Origin: Pseudomonadota bacterium
GTDB lineage: Bacteria > Pseudomonadota > Gammaproteobacteria > Burkholderiales > Burkholderiaceae_C
Assembly (NCBI GenBank): GCA_022566735.1
Contig: JADFIG010000001.1
Location: 186,001 to 250,000, forward strand
DNA length: 64,000 nt
Direction: 5' to 3'
The notes under the pieces are model-generated. The model did no database searches. It had not been told where the DNA came from and saw only the letters and a list, made by a program, of their open reading frames with translations. Both the position numbers and the translations under genes were made by a program. Below, in pieces: positions 42,679 to 54,088 of the stretch (positions are counted from its first letter, which is position 1; the number at the start of each line of letters is the position of its first letter).

Positions 42679-43407
42679 ATGGCATTGTTGACCCGCATCT
42701 CCTGGAGCGTCGGCCTGGGCGTCTGGGCCCTGAGCGCGCAGGCCATCCCCGTGACGATGCCGACGACCAACCTCGATGCCGAGGCCATCTACACCTTCCA
42801 GCAGGACACCGCCAGCCTGATGGACAGCATGGGCATCTCGGCGCACGCGCTGGGCAACACCCGGGCGGTCAACGGCAGTGCCTGGCAGTTCATGATGCCG
42901 GTGACCCAGGTGACGCTGGACATCGGGCTGTTCTCTCTGAAGCCCGAATCGGGCTTTGCCTCCGGTGCGGGCCTGTTGATCCGCAGCGAGTGGGGCGCGC
43001 TGACGCTGGCCAACTTCGGGCTGGACTTCAAACGCAATGTGCTGACCGCCGACCTCGGCACCGCCGCGGGCATCACCAGGACCTTCGACGTCTACAGCTT
43101 CACCGTGGACAAGGGCCTGCACCTGTCGACCACCGGCGGCCTGTCGATGGCGATGAACCTCTCGCACATGACCCTCACCGGCGGGGCGCAGACGGCGTTC
43201 GCCAACGCGCTGCAGCTGGAGGAGTACGCGGTGGCCGTGTTGCCGCTGATGGACTTCGGCACCCTGGACGTGAACATCTCGCCGGCCCTGCGCTTCGGTG
43301 TGTCGGACCAGGCGCTGGTCGCCGCCATCCCCGAGCCGCCGCGCTTTGCCACGCTGGGCCTGGGGTTGCTGGGGCTGGCCTTCGTGGCGCGACGCCGACT
43401 GTCCTGA
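42679..43407 (+). CDS. PEP-CTERM-like exported protein
   Basis: 242-aa protein with a signal peptide (LTRISWSVGLGVWALSAQA) and a C-terminal sorting-like tripartite tail: IPEPP, a hydrophobic helix FATLGLGLLGLAFVA, and basic RRRLS. This matches PEP-CTERM proteins, which are recognised and cleaved by exosortase (EpsH). The mature domain (~22-215) is rich in beta-strand and Gly/Ser/Thr patterns and I recognise no family. Start ATG 42679 has an ideal GGAGG seven nt upstream. No exosortase gene is in the window. Confidence 0.75.
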   Translation: MALLTRISWSVGLGVWALSAQAIPVTMPTTNLDAEAIYTFQQDTASLMDSMGISAHALGNTRAVNGSAWQFMMPVTQVTLDIGLFSLKPESGFASGAGLLIRSEWGALTLANFGLDFKRNVLTADLGTAAGITRTFDVYSFTVDKGLHLSTTGGLSMAMNLSHMTLTGGAQTAFANALQLEEYAVAVLPLMDFGTLDVNISPALRFGVSDQALVAAIPEPPRFATLGLGLLGLAFVARRRLS

Positions 43408-43461
43408 GCCCTCAAGGCGCACTTCCGGCTGCCTGCGGGCGGCCGCCTGCCTGCCTGGCGC

Positions 43462-43467
43462 TACAAT
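43462..43467 (+). promoter_or_regulatory. possible -10 element of tRNA-Gly
   Basis: TACAAT lies 12 bp before the tRNA 5' end, placing the start site about five nt upstream of the tRNA. No convincing -35 found. Seen by eye. Confidence 0.4.
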
Positions 43468-43478
43468 CAGCGCCACTG

Positions 43479-43552
43479 GCGGGCGTCGTTCAATGGCAGG
43501 ACTTTTGCTTCCCAAGCAAATAACGTGGGTTCGATTCCCATCGCCCGCTCCA
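43479..43552 (+). tRNA. tRNA-Gly (anticodon CCC)
   Basis: A full cloverleaf can be folded: acceptor GCGGGCG/CGCCCGC, D-arm GTTC..GAC region, anticodon stem TTTGC/GCAAA with loop TTCCCAA (anticodon CCC), T-stem GTGGG/CCCAT with T-loop TTCGATT, discriminator T, and encoded CCA at 43550-43552. The U discriminator and anticodon identify glycine. Anticodon assignment is by direct reading; no scan was run. Confidence 0.95.
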
Positions 43553-43665
43553 GTCTGCCCCTGCCTTGAGGGGGATGATCCGACACAGAAACTCCGTACA
43601 GTGTTGATGTTGTGCGTTTGCCGTCATGCGGCAGTCCCATTCACCACTTCTGCAGGCAGGATGCT

Positions 43666-44727
43666 GTGAGTTTCAGTCGTCTCGATGGATTCCGGATCGC
43701 GGGTGTCAGCACCATCGTTCCTGCCACCCAGGTGGACAACCTCTCCCTGGGAGATCGCTACGGTGCGGACGACGTCCGCAAGGTGGTGTCCATGGCCGGT
43801 GTCCGCCAGCGCCATGTGGTCAGCGCGGGACAGACCTCCGTCGACCTGTGCACCGAGGCGGCGCAGCGCCTGCTCGACACCCTGGGCTGGGCCCCCGAGA
43901 GCGTCACCGGCCTGATCATGGTGACCCAGTCGCCGGATCACTTCCTGCCTTCGTCGGCCTGCGTGGTGCATGGCCGCCTGGGCATGGGCGTGGATTGCGC
44001 CGCCTTCGACGTCGGGCTGGGCTGCTCGGGCTACCCCTATGGCCTGTACCTGGCCGCGGCCATGCTCAAGGGCGGCGGACACCAGCGCATCCTGATGCTC
44101 AACGGCGACACGCCCAGCCGCTTCACCAGCCCCGATGACCACGCCACCACGCTGCTGTTTGGCGATGCCGGTTCGGCCACGGCGCTGGAGGCCGTGCCTG
44201 CCGGTGGGCCGGCGGCGCACTTCGGGCTGTTTTCCGATGGCGCGGGGGCCGAGGCCCTGATCATGAAGGGCGGCGCTTTCCGCGACCGTTTCCCCGCCGA
44301 TGCGCGGGACCTGTACGTGCGCATGGACGGCGCGGGCGTCTTCAACTTCACCATCAAGCGCGTGCCGCCCATGGTCCAGGACACCCTGAACGTGGCCGGG
44401 CTGGGCGTGCAGGACGTGGATGCCTACATCTTCCACCAGTCCAACCGCTTCATCATGAAGCACCTGATCAAGAAGTGCGGCCTGCCGGAAGACCGCGTGC
44501 CGTTCACGCTGGAGGAAACCGGCAACTGCGGCGGGCCGTCGGTGCCTGTCACGCTGACCCGCGGCCTCGCGCAGCGTCCCAAGGACCGCAGCCAGTGCGC
44601 GATGTTGCTGGGCTATGGCGTGGGCCTGTCATGGGCCTCTGCCATCATCCACCTGGATCCCGCCTGCGTGCTCCTGCATGGCGTGTCCACCGTCCCTTCC
44701 GACACTGTCCAGGATCCTGCCCCATGA
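43666..44727 (+). CDS. 3-oxoacyl-ACP synthase III-like (KASIII)
   Basis: 353-aa thiolase-fold ketosynthase of the FabH/KASIII type. The catalytic triad is Cys120 (FDVGLGCSGYPYGLYLA), His257 (YIFHQSNRFI) and Asn287 (EETGNCGGPSVP). Start is GTG 43666 with AGGA upstream; the ORF-track ATG at 43612 has no support. It overlaps the next gene, an acyl carrier protein, by 4 bp (ATGA). FabH normally sits with fabD/fabG/plsX; here it stands alone with ACP and a GNAT gene, suggesting a specialised acyl-chain starter role. Substrate not inferable. Confidence 0.88.
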   Translation: MSFSRLDGFRIAGVSTIVPATQVDNLSLGDRYGADDVRKVVSMAGVRQRHVVSAGQTSVDLCTEAAQRLLDTLGWAPESVTGLIMVTQSPDHFLPSSACVVHGRLGMGVDCAAFDVGLGCSGYPYGLYLAAAMLKGGGHQRILMLNGDTPSRFTSPDDHATTLLFGDAGSATALEAVPAGGPAAHFGLFSDGAGAEALIMKGGAFRDRFPADARDLYVRMDGAGVFNFTIKRVPPMVQDTLNVAGLGVQDVDAYIFHQSNRFIMKHLIKKCGLPEDRVPFTLEETGNCGGPSVPVTLTRGLAQRPKDRSQCAMLLGYGVGLSWASAIIHLDPACVLLHGVSTVPSDTVQDPAP

Positions 44728-44978
44728 GCCAGACCGCGATCACCCTGACCGAGGCCCTCGAGATGATGGCCGACGCGTTCAACGAGCCCCTGGAAAACGT
44801 CCGCCCGGACACGCCGCGCGACAGCATCCCCGGCTGGGATTCCATGGGCGCGCTGATGCTGATTGCCGAACTGGACGAGCGCTTCGGCATCGAGCTCACC
44901 GCCGAGGTGTCCCGCGAGATGCGCCAGGTGCAGCACGTGCTGGACTTCCTGGCGCAGCACGGCGCCTTGTCGGCATGA
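44724..44978 (+). CDS. acyl carrier protein
   Basis: 84-aa acyl carrier protein. The phosphopantetheine attachment site is IPGWDSMGALML (Ser40), with the usual acidic helices (LIAELDERFGIELTAEVSREM). It overlaps the KASIII stop (ATGA) and precedes the GNAT gene by 40 bp. Not the housekeeping AcpP, which has the DSLD motif; here DSMG indicates a specialised carrier that would be loaded by a phosphopantetheinyl transferase encoded elsewhere. Too short to be resolved in the ORF-track frame, whose start lies inside the previous gene. Confidence 0.9.
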   Translation: MSQTAITLTEALEMMADAFNEPLENVRPDTPRDSIPGWDSMGALMLIAELDERFGIELTAEVSREMRQVQHVLDFLAQHGALSA

Positions 44979-45018
44979 GCGGCATGAACGGCATGAAGGC
45001 CTGAGCGGAGGGCGCGCG

Positions 45019-46287
45019 GTGGTGCAGGCAGCCCGTCCCGTCGCCGGTGCGTCGCCGAAGTCCCCGGCGGTGCCGAGCGCGCCCCAGCTGGCCCAGTCTG
45101 TCCAGCCGGCAGCCGTTGCGCAGCCCCCGGTCGCCCCGATCCCCCGCGAGAAAACCAGCCGCCTGGTGGCGCGCGCCCTGGGCCTGAGCCCGCAGGCGCT
45201 GGAAGAGGCCTTCCGCCCGGCAACGCCGGCCGATCTCCCGGGGGTGCTGGCCTTGCGGCACCGTGTGCTGGGGGAGGCCCTGAGCTGGGACGACGCGCGT
45301 TACGTGCGCTGGCGCTACCTGCCCGAGGCGGGCGGGCGTGGGCTGGCGACGTGCTGGGTCTGCGTGCGCGGCGAGGAGGTGCTGGGCATGATCGGCACCG
45401 AGGCCTTGCAGGTGAGCGCCGGGGAGGCGCGCCGCGAAGTGCACGCCGCCATGGACCTGATGGTGCGGCCCGATCTGGCTGACAGTGGCCTGGGCGTCTG
45501 GATCAACCAGACGGTGTGCGCCCGCCTGGGCTGCGTGCTGGCGATCGGCTCCAACCCCAACTCCAGGAGCGTGCTGGCGCGCACGTTCGAAACCCTGCCG
45601 GACCGCCGCTCCTACACGCACCCGCTGCATTTTGCGCACTTCATGGCCAAGCGCCTGTCGCCGCGGCCACTGGCCTGGCTGGCTTCGCGTGCGGCCGATC
45701 TGCTCATGGTGGGCTTGCGAGGCTGGCGCCTGTGGACACCGGGCGCGGGGCTGTCGATGGCGCAGTTGACGCACATGGATGACGCCGTGGCCGCCGACAT
45801 CGAGGCGCTGCTGCGCTCCGCACAACGCCCCGACCGGGTCGAGGTGGCGCGCGACGTGGCCACGCTGGCGCACAGGCTGCTGGCCAACCCGCGCACGCGC
45901 TGCGAGGTCTGGCTGGTTCGCCATGGCGCGCGGCCGGTGGGCATGGTGGCCACGCGCCGCGTTCCGATCGAGGAGGGGCGCCATGCTGTGCAGGTGCTTG
46001 ATGCGGTGCTGGATGCCACCCGGGGGCCCGCCGCCCAGCGAGCGGTCTTGCGCACCCTGCTGGCCGGGGTGTGCGCGCGGGCTTACCGGGGCGGCGCCGA
46101 CTACCTCAGCTGGACCTTGTACGACCCCGCCCTGGAGGCCGAGCTCCAGCCCCTGATGTTCCGCCTGCAGCCCCACCCGTTCGAAACCCTGTCCTGGGTC
46201 TGCCCGGATGCCGATTTCCGCGCGGCGGTGCTGTCGCGCCCGGGCTGGTCGCTCAGCGAGATCCACACCGACCGGGACTCGGCCTGA
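45019..46287 (+). CDS. GNAT-like acyltransferase linked to KASIII and ACP
   Basis: 422-aa protein. The ORF-track start lies inside the ACP gene; GTG 45019, preceded by GGAG 8 nt upstream, is preferred. The N-terminal ~50 residues are Pro/Ala-rich. A first GNAT-like domain spans ~70-220 (FRPATPADLPGVLALRHRVLGEAL, MDLMVRPDLADSGLGVWINQTV, AIGSNPNSRSVLARTFE), and a second, weaker one may follow at ~285-410 (LVRHGARPVGMVATRR). Such proteins could transfer an acyl chain from ACP to an amine, as FeeM-type N-acyl amino acid synthases do. This function is inference; there is no signal peptide. Confidence 0.68.
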   Translation: MVQAARPVAGASPKSPAVPSAPQLAQSVQPAAVAQPPVAPIPREKTSRLVARALGLSPQALEEAFRPATPADLPGVLALRHRVLGEALSWDDARYVRWRYLPEAGGRGLATCWVCVRGEEVLGMIGTEALQVSAGEARREVHAAMDLMVRPDLADSGLGVWINQTVCARLGCVLAIGSNPNSRSVLARTFETLPDRRSYTHPLHFAHFMAKRLSPRPLAWLASRAADLLMVGLRGWRLWTPGAGLSMAQLTHMDDAVAADIEALLRSAQRPDRVEVARDVATLAHRLLANPRTRCEVWLVRHGARPVGMVATRRVPIEEGRHAVQVLDAVLDATRGPAAQRAVLRTLLAGVCARAYRGGADYLSWTLYDPALEAELQPLMFRLQPHPFETLSWVCPDADFRAAVLSRPGWSLSEIHTDRDSA

Positions 46288-46323
46288 GCCTGGGTTCGAC
46301 CCGCGGGCCGACCGTGGGCGTCG

Positions 46324-47253
46324 TCAGTAGAAGATCGCCAGCAGCAGCCCGCCGATCAGCACCCACTTGCCCACGTAGTAGGCCGTGCGGTTCGTGGCTT
46401 TGAGCTGCTTGGCCTTTTCGCGGGCCTTGTAGGCCACGCCGAAGAACTTGTTGATGCCGCCGAGCTGCTCGCCTTGCTCGTTCTGCGTGGCCGAGGCCTT
46501 CATGACGATGGCGGCAAACACCTGGTTGAGCCAGCGCACCACCGGCGTGTAGACCGGGCGCTCGACGTCGGCGAACAGGATGATGCGCGGCTGCTGCGTG
46601 GTGTTGGCGGCGTGGTGGATGTAGGTCTCGTCGAACATCACGACCTCGCCGTCCTTCCAGTGGTAGCGCTGGCCATCGACCTCGATGAAGCAGCCCGGGT
46701 CGTTCGGTGTGATCAGGCCCAGGTGGTAGCGCAGCGAGCCGGCGTAGGGGTCACGGTGGCGCACCAGCGTGGCACCTGGCGGCAACGAAGCGAACATCGC
46801 GGCCTTGATGCCGGGGATCTGGTTGAGCAGGGCCACCGTCTTCGGGCAGCGCGCCATCGCCGAAGGCTGCTCCACGCCGTACCACTTCAGGTAGAAGCGC
46901 TTCCAGCCGGTGCGAAAGAACGAGTTGAAGCCGATGTCGTTGTAGCCATCGGCGGCCTTGATGTTGCCGCCTTCGTCGAGCGCCAGGGCCTCGTCGCGGA
47001 TCATCTGCCAGTTCTCTTGCAGCACCTTCAGCTCGGGGAACTGCTTGTCGTCCAGGTAGGGCTGGCTGCCGACCTTGGAAAACAGCACCATCAGCGAGTT
47101 GAAGGGCGCGATCAGCACGGTGAAGTCGGTGAGCGCGCGCACCAGGCCGAAGCGCACCTTGCCGCGGAAATGCGCGTGCAGTGCTGCGGCGATGAAGGTG
47201 ATGAGCACCCAGTGGCGGGGCGCCAGGGGCCAGAGGTCTTGAGCGAGGGTCAT
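46324..47253 (-). CDS. LpxO-like aspartyl/asparaginyl beta-hydroxylase family protein
   Basis: 309-aa Fe(II)/2-oxoglutarate dioxygenase-like protein. Metal motif HRDPYAGSLRYHLGL (His-x-Asp) and distal DETYIHHAAN with a second His; RIILFADVERP contains the expected Arg for 2-oxoglutarate. N-terminal helix (HWVLITFIAAALHAHF) and C-terminal TM (KWVLIGGLLLAIFY) suggest membrane association, as in lipid A 2-hydroxylase LpxO. It may hydroxylate an acyl chain of lipid A or an ornithine lipid. It converges with the acyl-chain trio at a 36-bp gap. Confidence 0.82.
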   Translation of the reverse strand: MTLAQDLWPLAPRHWVLITFIAAALHAHFRGKVRFGLVRALTDFTVLIAPFNSLMVLFSKVGSQPYLDDKQFPELKVLQENWQMIRDEALALDEGGNIKAADGYNDIGFNSFFRTGWKRFYLKWYGVEQPSAMARCPKTVALLNQIPGIKAAMFASLPPGATLVRHRDPYAGSLRYHLGLITPNDPGCFIEVDGQRYHWKDGEVVMFDETYIHHAANTTQQPRIILFADVERPVYTPVVRWLNQVFAAIVMKASATQNEQGEQLGGINKFFGVAYKAREKAKQLKATNRTAYYVGKWVLIGGLLLAIFY

Positions 47254-47337
47254 GGGACGGCGGACAGAAAAGCGGGCGTTGGGTCGCGCGTTCGTTTGTG
47301 CGTTGCTGCAACGAGGCCGTGGCGGGGCAGCGGCCGC

Positions 47338-48864
47338 TCAGCGGTCCAGGCCACCCAGGCAGACGTACTTGGCTTCGACGTAATCTTCGATGCCCTGGCG
47401 CGCACCTTCGCGCCCGAGGCCGGACTGCTTGACGCCGCCAAAGGGCACTTCGCAGGTTGAGATCAGGCCGGTGTTCACGCCCACCATGCCGTACTCCAGC
47501 CCTTCGCTGACGCGCCAGATGCGACCGATGTCGCGGCTGAAGAAGTAGCTGGCCAGGCCGAATTCGGTGTCGTTGGCCAGGCGGATGGCCTCTTCTTCGG
47601 TGTCGAACGAGAACACCGGCGCCACGGGGCCGAAGATTTCCTCGCGGGCCACGCGCATGGAGGCGTTCACGCCAGACAGCACGGTGGGTTGGAAGAAGGC
47701 GCCCTGGCCGCCAGGCACCACCGCACGCTGGCCGCCTGTGCGCACTTTCGCGCCCTTGGCCACGGCGTCGCCCAGCAGCTCCTCGACCTTGGCCAGGGCC
47801 TGGCCGTCGATCAGCGGGCCCTGAGCCACGCCTGCTTCGAAGCCGTTGCCCACGCGCATCTCGGCCACCTTGGCGGTGAGCTTCTCGACGAAGCGCTCGT
47901 AGATGCCAGCCTGGGCGTACAGGCGGTTGGCGCACACGCAGGTCTGGCCGGCGTTGCGGTATTTGCTGACCAGCGCGCCTTCGACGGCGGCGTCCAGGTC
48001 GGCGTCATCGAAGACGATGAAAGGCGCGTTGCCGCCCAGCTCCAGCGAGAGCTTCTTGACCGTGGGCGCGCACTGCTTCATCAGGATGCGGCCGACCTCG
48101 GTCGAGCCCGTGAACGACAGGTGGCGCACCACGTCGCTGTTGCACAGGGCCTGGCCCACTTCGATGGAGCGCTCGGCGTCGGCCGTGAGGATGTTGAGCA
48201 CGCCCGGTGGCATGCCGGCGCGCTGGGCCAGTTCGGCCACGGCCAGGGCCGACAGCGGCGTGGCCTCGGCCGGCTTGATGACCACGGGGCAGCCGGCGGC
48301 CAGGGCCGGGGCCACCTTGCGGGTGATCATGGCGATGGGGAAGTTCCACGGCGTGATGGCCGCGCACACGCCCACGGCCTGCTTGAGCACCAGGTAGCGC
48401 TTGCTCGGGTCCGTGGTCGGCACGGTTTCGCCGTAGATGCGGCGGCCTTCCTCGGCGAACCACTCCAGGAAGCTGGCGCCGTAGACGACTTCGCCCTTGG
48501 CTTCGGCCAGGGGCTTGCCTTGCTCGGCGGTCATGATGCGGGCGAGGTCCTCGGCGTGCTGGTGCAGCAGGTGGAACCACTTCATCAGGATGGCAGAGCG
48601 CGCCTTGGCCGGCAGCCTGGCCCAGGCCGGCCAGGCACGGTGGGCCGCCGCGATGGCGGCTTCGGTCTCGGCCGCGCCCAGGTTGGGCACCGAGGCCAGG
48701 TGGGCGCCGGTGGCGGGATCGGTCACGTCGAAGCGCCGGGACGCGTCCGCGGCGTCCACCCACTGGCCGTCGATCAGGGCCTGGGTCTGGAGCAGGGTGG
48801 GGTCCTGCAAACTGCTCAGGGGAGACACGGCAGGGGAAGCGGAGGGGGAAGTCGTCACGGTCAT
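47338..48864 (-). CDS. gabD: succinate-semialdehyde dehydrogenase (NAD(P)+)
   Basis: 508-aa aldehyde dehydrogenase. Best matched to GabD: NAD-binding [20 protein letters not shown], catalytic Glu in [21 protein letters not shown], catalytic Cys in [16 protein letters not shown], and the C-terminal [29 protein letters not shown], a GabD-like ending. It oxidises succinic semialdehyde to succinate in GABA/4-hydroxybutyrate catabolism, feeding the TCA cycle. No gabT in the window. Exact substrate among semialdehydes not proven. It is divergent from alaS, with 182 bp between them. Confidence 0.88.
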   Translation of the reverse strand: MTVTTSPSASPAVSPLSSLQDPTLLQTQALIDGQWVDAADASRRFDVTDPATGAHLASVPNLGAAETEAAIAAAHRAWPAWARLPAKARSAILMKWFHLLHQHAEDLARIMTAEQGKPLAEAKGEVVYGASFLEWFAEEGRRIYGETVPTTDPSKRYLVLKQAVGVCAAITPWNFPIAMITRKVAPALAAGCPVVIKPAEATPLSALAVAELAQRAGMPPGVLNILTADAERSIEVGQALCNSDVVRHLSFTGSTEVGRILMKQCAPTVKKLSLELGGNAPFIVFDDADLDAAVEGALVSKYRNAGQTCVCANRLYAQAGIYERFVEKLTAKVAEMRVGNGFEAGVAQGPLIDGQALAKVEELLGDAVAKGAKVRTGGQRAVVPGGQGAFFQPTVLSGVNASMRVAREEIFGPVAPVFSFDTEEEAIRLANDTEFGLASYFFSRDIGRIWRVSEGLEYGMVGVNTGLISTCEVPFGGVKQSGLGREGARQGIEDYVEAKYVCLGGLDR

Positions 48865-48955
48865 CGGGTCCTCGCGTCACTCAAGTGGGCTGTCCGGATG
48901 CGCCGGCAGCGGGCCGGTGCGGGGCAATCCGTCATCATAGGACAAGGGCCAAATC

Positions 48956-48961
48956 TATAAT
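48956..48961 (+). promoter_or_regulatory. possible -10 element of alaS
   Basis: Perfect TATAAT about 86 bp before the alaS start in a GC-rich setting; the -35 is weak (TCATCA at 48935 region). A near-tandem GTCGAGAAAGC repeat lies just before the start codon at ~49022-49042. By eye only. Confidence 0.45.
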
Positions 48962-49046
48962 CTGCGGCTCAGTCCGAATCCCTGCCCGGCGCATGCCTGG
49001 GCAACGTCCTCCTGACCGTCCGTCGAGAAAGCGTCGAGAAAGCCGA

Positions 49047-51674
<2,628 letters not shown>

Positions 51675-52703
51675 TCAGCCGTAGCTCAGCGCCGAGGCCT
51701 TGCCACGGAACACCCGGTAGGAAAACACCGTGTAGCCCAGGATGGCCGGCACCGTGATGGCCGCACCCAGGCCGATGACCTGCAGGGAGGCATGCGCGCT
51801 GGCGGCCTGCCACACGGTGATGCGGTCCATCACCACGTAGGGGAAGAGGCTGTAGGCCAAGCCGATGCCGGCCATCGCGCAGACCAGCACGGTGGCGAAG
51901 AAGGGCAGGGCGCTCAGGCGGTCGAGCACCAGCTTCGAGTTCAGTACCACGCGCACGGCGATCAGCGCGCCCAGGGTCACCAGCGGGATGGGCAGCAAGG
52001 CGATGAAGTCGGGCAGGGCGAACCAGCGCGTGCGCACCGTGGGGCTCAGCAGCGGCGTGGCCAGCGAAATCAAGCCGATGCCGATCACGACCAGGGGCCA
52101 CACGGCCTTGCCCCAACGCACGGCGCGTTGCTGCAAGTCGCCCTCGGTCTTGATGATCAGCCAGCCCGCGCCCAGCAGCAGGTAGGCCGCGCTCAGCGAC
52201 AGCGCGATCAAGCCAGCGAAAGCGGTGGGCCAGGGGCCGGGCGCGAAGCCCGTGACGTAGCGCCCCAGCATCCAGCCCTGCGCCAGCGAGGCCAGTGCCG
52301 AGCCCGCGATGAAGGCGCGATTCCACAAGGCCTTGTGCGCATCCCGCGCCTTGACGCGGAAGTCGAAGGCCACGCCACGCAGCGTCAGCCCCAGCAGCAT
52401 CAAAGCCACCGGCAGGTAGAGCGCGCCCAGGACCACGCCTTGCGCCTTGGGGAAGGCGATCAGCAGCAGGCCCACGCCCAGCACCAGCCAGGTCTCGTTG
52501 GCGTCCCAGAACGGGCCGATGGCCGCGACCATCACGTCGCGCTCTTCGGCATTGGCGCGGGCCATCCACATGCCCACGCCCAGGTCGTAGCCGTCCAGCA
52601 CCACGTAGATCAGCATGGCCAGGCCCATCAGGGCCATGAAGGCCACGGGCAGCCAGTCTCCGCTCCATCCGCTCAAGGCGTCGGTCAGGTGTGCGGGGTT
52701 CAT
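51675..52703 (-). CDS. cydB: cytochrome bd-type quinol oxidase, subunit II
   Basis: 342-aa CydB/CioB with about eight TM helices, starting YVVLDGYDLGVGMWMARA, a hallmark of subunit II. WDANETWLVLGVGLLLIAFPKA and FSYRVFRGKA at the C-terminus are also typical. It pairs with CydA to reduce O2 to water with quinol, at high affinity. The ORF track merges it with upstream antisense sequence; the start is ATG 52703, whose ATGA overlaps the cydA stop. No cydX-like small gene was found next to it; it abuts alaS directly. Confidence 0.94.
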   Translation of the reverse strand: MNPAHLTDALSGWSGDWLPVAFMALMGLAMLIYVVLDGYDLGVGMWMARANAEERDVMVAAIGPFWDANETWLVLGVGLLLIAFPKAQGVVLGALYLPVALMLLGLTLRGVAFDFRVKARDAHKALWNRAFIAGSALASLAQGWMLGRYVTGFAPGPWPTAFAGLIALSLSAAYLLLGAGWLIIKTEGDLQQRAVRWGKAVWPLVVIGIGLISLATPLLSPTVRTRWFALPDFIALLPIPLVTLGALIAVRVVLNSKLVLDRLSALPFFATVLVCAMAGIGLAYSLFPYVVMDRITVWQAASAHASLQVIGLGAAITVPAILGYTVFSYRVFRGKASALSYG

Positions 52704-54085
52704 GCGTGGGCTCCTTGGGTGGGCGTGACGGGCGTGTTGCGTGTGCCGGGGTGGTCGTCCATGGGCGGCGTCAGCGGCTTCTCGCTCATGTAGCGCAGCA
52801 CCATGACGTAGGCCGACAGCAGCAGCGCGTACATCACGAGGTAGCCGGTCAGCGTCCAGGCCACGTGCGATGCCGGCACCGTGGCCACGACATCCCGCGT
52901 CAGCAGTTGCCCGAAGACGATGTAGGGCTGGCGGCCGATCTCGGTGACGTACCAGCCGGCCAGCGTGGCCACCCAGCCGGAAAACCCCATCCAGCGCAGC
53001 GCCTGCAGCAGCCAGCGCGGCAGCCGCTCGGCCTGCCAGCCCACGCGGCGCAGTTGCCACCAGGCCAGCCAGCTCACCGCCAGCATCAGCGTGCCCACGC
53101 CCACCATCGCGCGGAAGGCCCAGAACATCGGCGCCACGGGCGGGTGCACGCCCTCGAACTCGTTGAGTCCGCGGATCTCGCCGTCGGCATCGTGCGTGAG
53201 GATCAGCGACGCCATGCGCGGCACCTCCACCGCGAAGCGCGTGGTCCGCGTCGCCTCGTCGGGCAGGCCGAAGAGCACCAGCGGCGCCCCGCGCTCGGTG
53301 TGCCACACGCCCTCGATGGCCGCGATCTTCTGCGGCTGGTGCTGCAGGGTGTTGAGCCCGTGCGCATCGCCCACCAGGATCTGCACAGGCACCAGCACCG
53401 CCGCCACCGTCAGGGCCGCGCGCAGCACCAGCGGCGCCGCCGGGCTGGCCGTGCCACGCAGCACGCGCAGGGCCGTCGCCCCCGCGATCAGGAAGCTCAC
53501 CGTCAGCCCCGAGGCCAGCAGCATGTGCGCCAGCCGGTAGGGGAAGGACGGGTTGAAGACCACCTCCAGCCAGTTGCGCACGTGGAACTCACCGTCGATG
53601 AGCTCGAAGCCGGCGGGCGTCTGCATCCACGAGTTCAGGCTCAGGATCCAGAAGGCGCTCAGCGTCGTGCCGAACGCCACCAGGCAACTGGCCAGCAGGT
53701 GCACGCGCTCCGACACCCGCTCGGCACCGAACAGCATCACGCCCAGGAAGGTGGCTTCCAGGAAGAAGGCCGTCAGCACCTCGTAGCCCAGCAGGGGCCC
53801 GGCGATGTTGCCCACGCGCTCCATGTAGCCCGGCCAGTTGGTGCCGAACTGCAAGCTCATGGTGATGCCGCTGACCACGCCCATGGCGAACGTCAGGGCG
53901 AAGATCTTGGTCCAGTAGCGCCAGGCCAGCAACCAGCGCTCGTCGCGCGTGCGCACCCAGCGCCAGCGGAAGAACACCAGCCACCAGCCCAGCGCGATGC
54001 TGATCGTCGGGAACAGGATGTGGAAAGAGATGTTGGCCGCGAACTGGATGCGCGACAGCATCAGCGTGGAGAGTCCGGTGTCCAT
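52700..54085 (-). CDS. cydA: cytochrome bd-type quinol oxidase, subunit I (CioA-like)
   Basis: 461-aa subunit I carrying hemes b558, b595 and d. N-terminal RIQFAANISFHILFPTISIALGWW contains the first heme-ligand His; GVVSGITMSLQFGTNWPGYMERVGNIAG and LEATFLGVMLFG are typical. The quinol-binding Q-loop appears short, as in cyanide-insensitive CioA proteins; a true CydA long-loop insert is not seen. Together with cydB it forms a two-gene operon. A GbsR/MarR-type regulator gene lies just upstream, 3 bp away on the same strand, probably regulating this pair. Confidence 0.94.
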   Translation of the reverse strand: MDTGLSTLMLSRIQFAANISFHILFPTISIALGWWLVFFRWRWVRTRDERWLLAWRYWTKIFALTFAMGVVSGITMSLQFGTNWPGYMERVGNIAGPLLGYEVLTAFFLEATFLGVMLFGAERVSERVHLLASCLVAFGTTLSAFWILSLNSWMQTPAGFELIDGEFHVRNWLEVVFNPSFPYRLAHMLLASGLTVSFLIAGATALRVLRGTASPAAPLVLRAALTVAAVLVPVQILVGDAHGLNTLQHQPQKIAAIEGVWHTERGAPLVLFGLPDEATRTTRFAVEVPRMASLILTHDADGEIRGLNEFEGVHPPVAPMFWAFRAMVGVGTLMLAVSWLAWWQLRRVGWQAERLPRWLLQALRWMGFSGWVATLAGWYVTEIGRQPYIVFGQLLTRDVVATVPASHVAWTLTGYLVMYALLLSAYVMVLRYMSEKPLTPPMDDHPGTRNTPVTPTQGAHA

Positions 54086-54088
54086 GGC

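Noticed and set aside
43479-43552. tRNA-Gly as an active genomic-island attachment site
   Set aside because: No integrase beside it and no second copy of the tRNA 3' end noticed in the window; codon use downstream is similar to neighbours.
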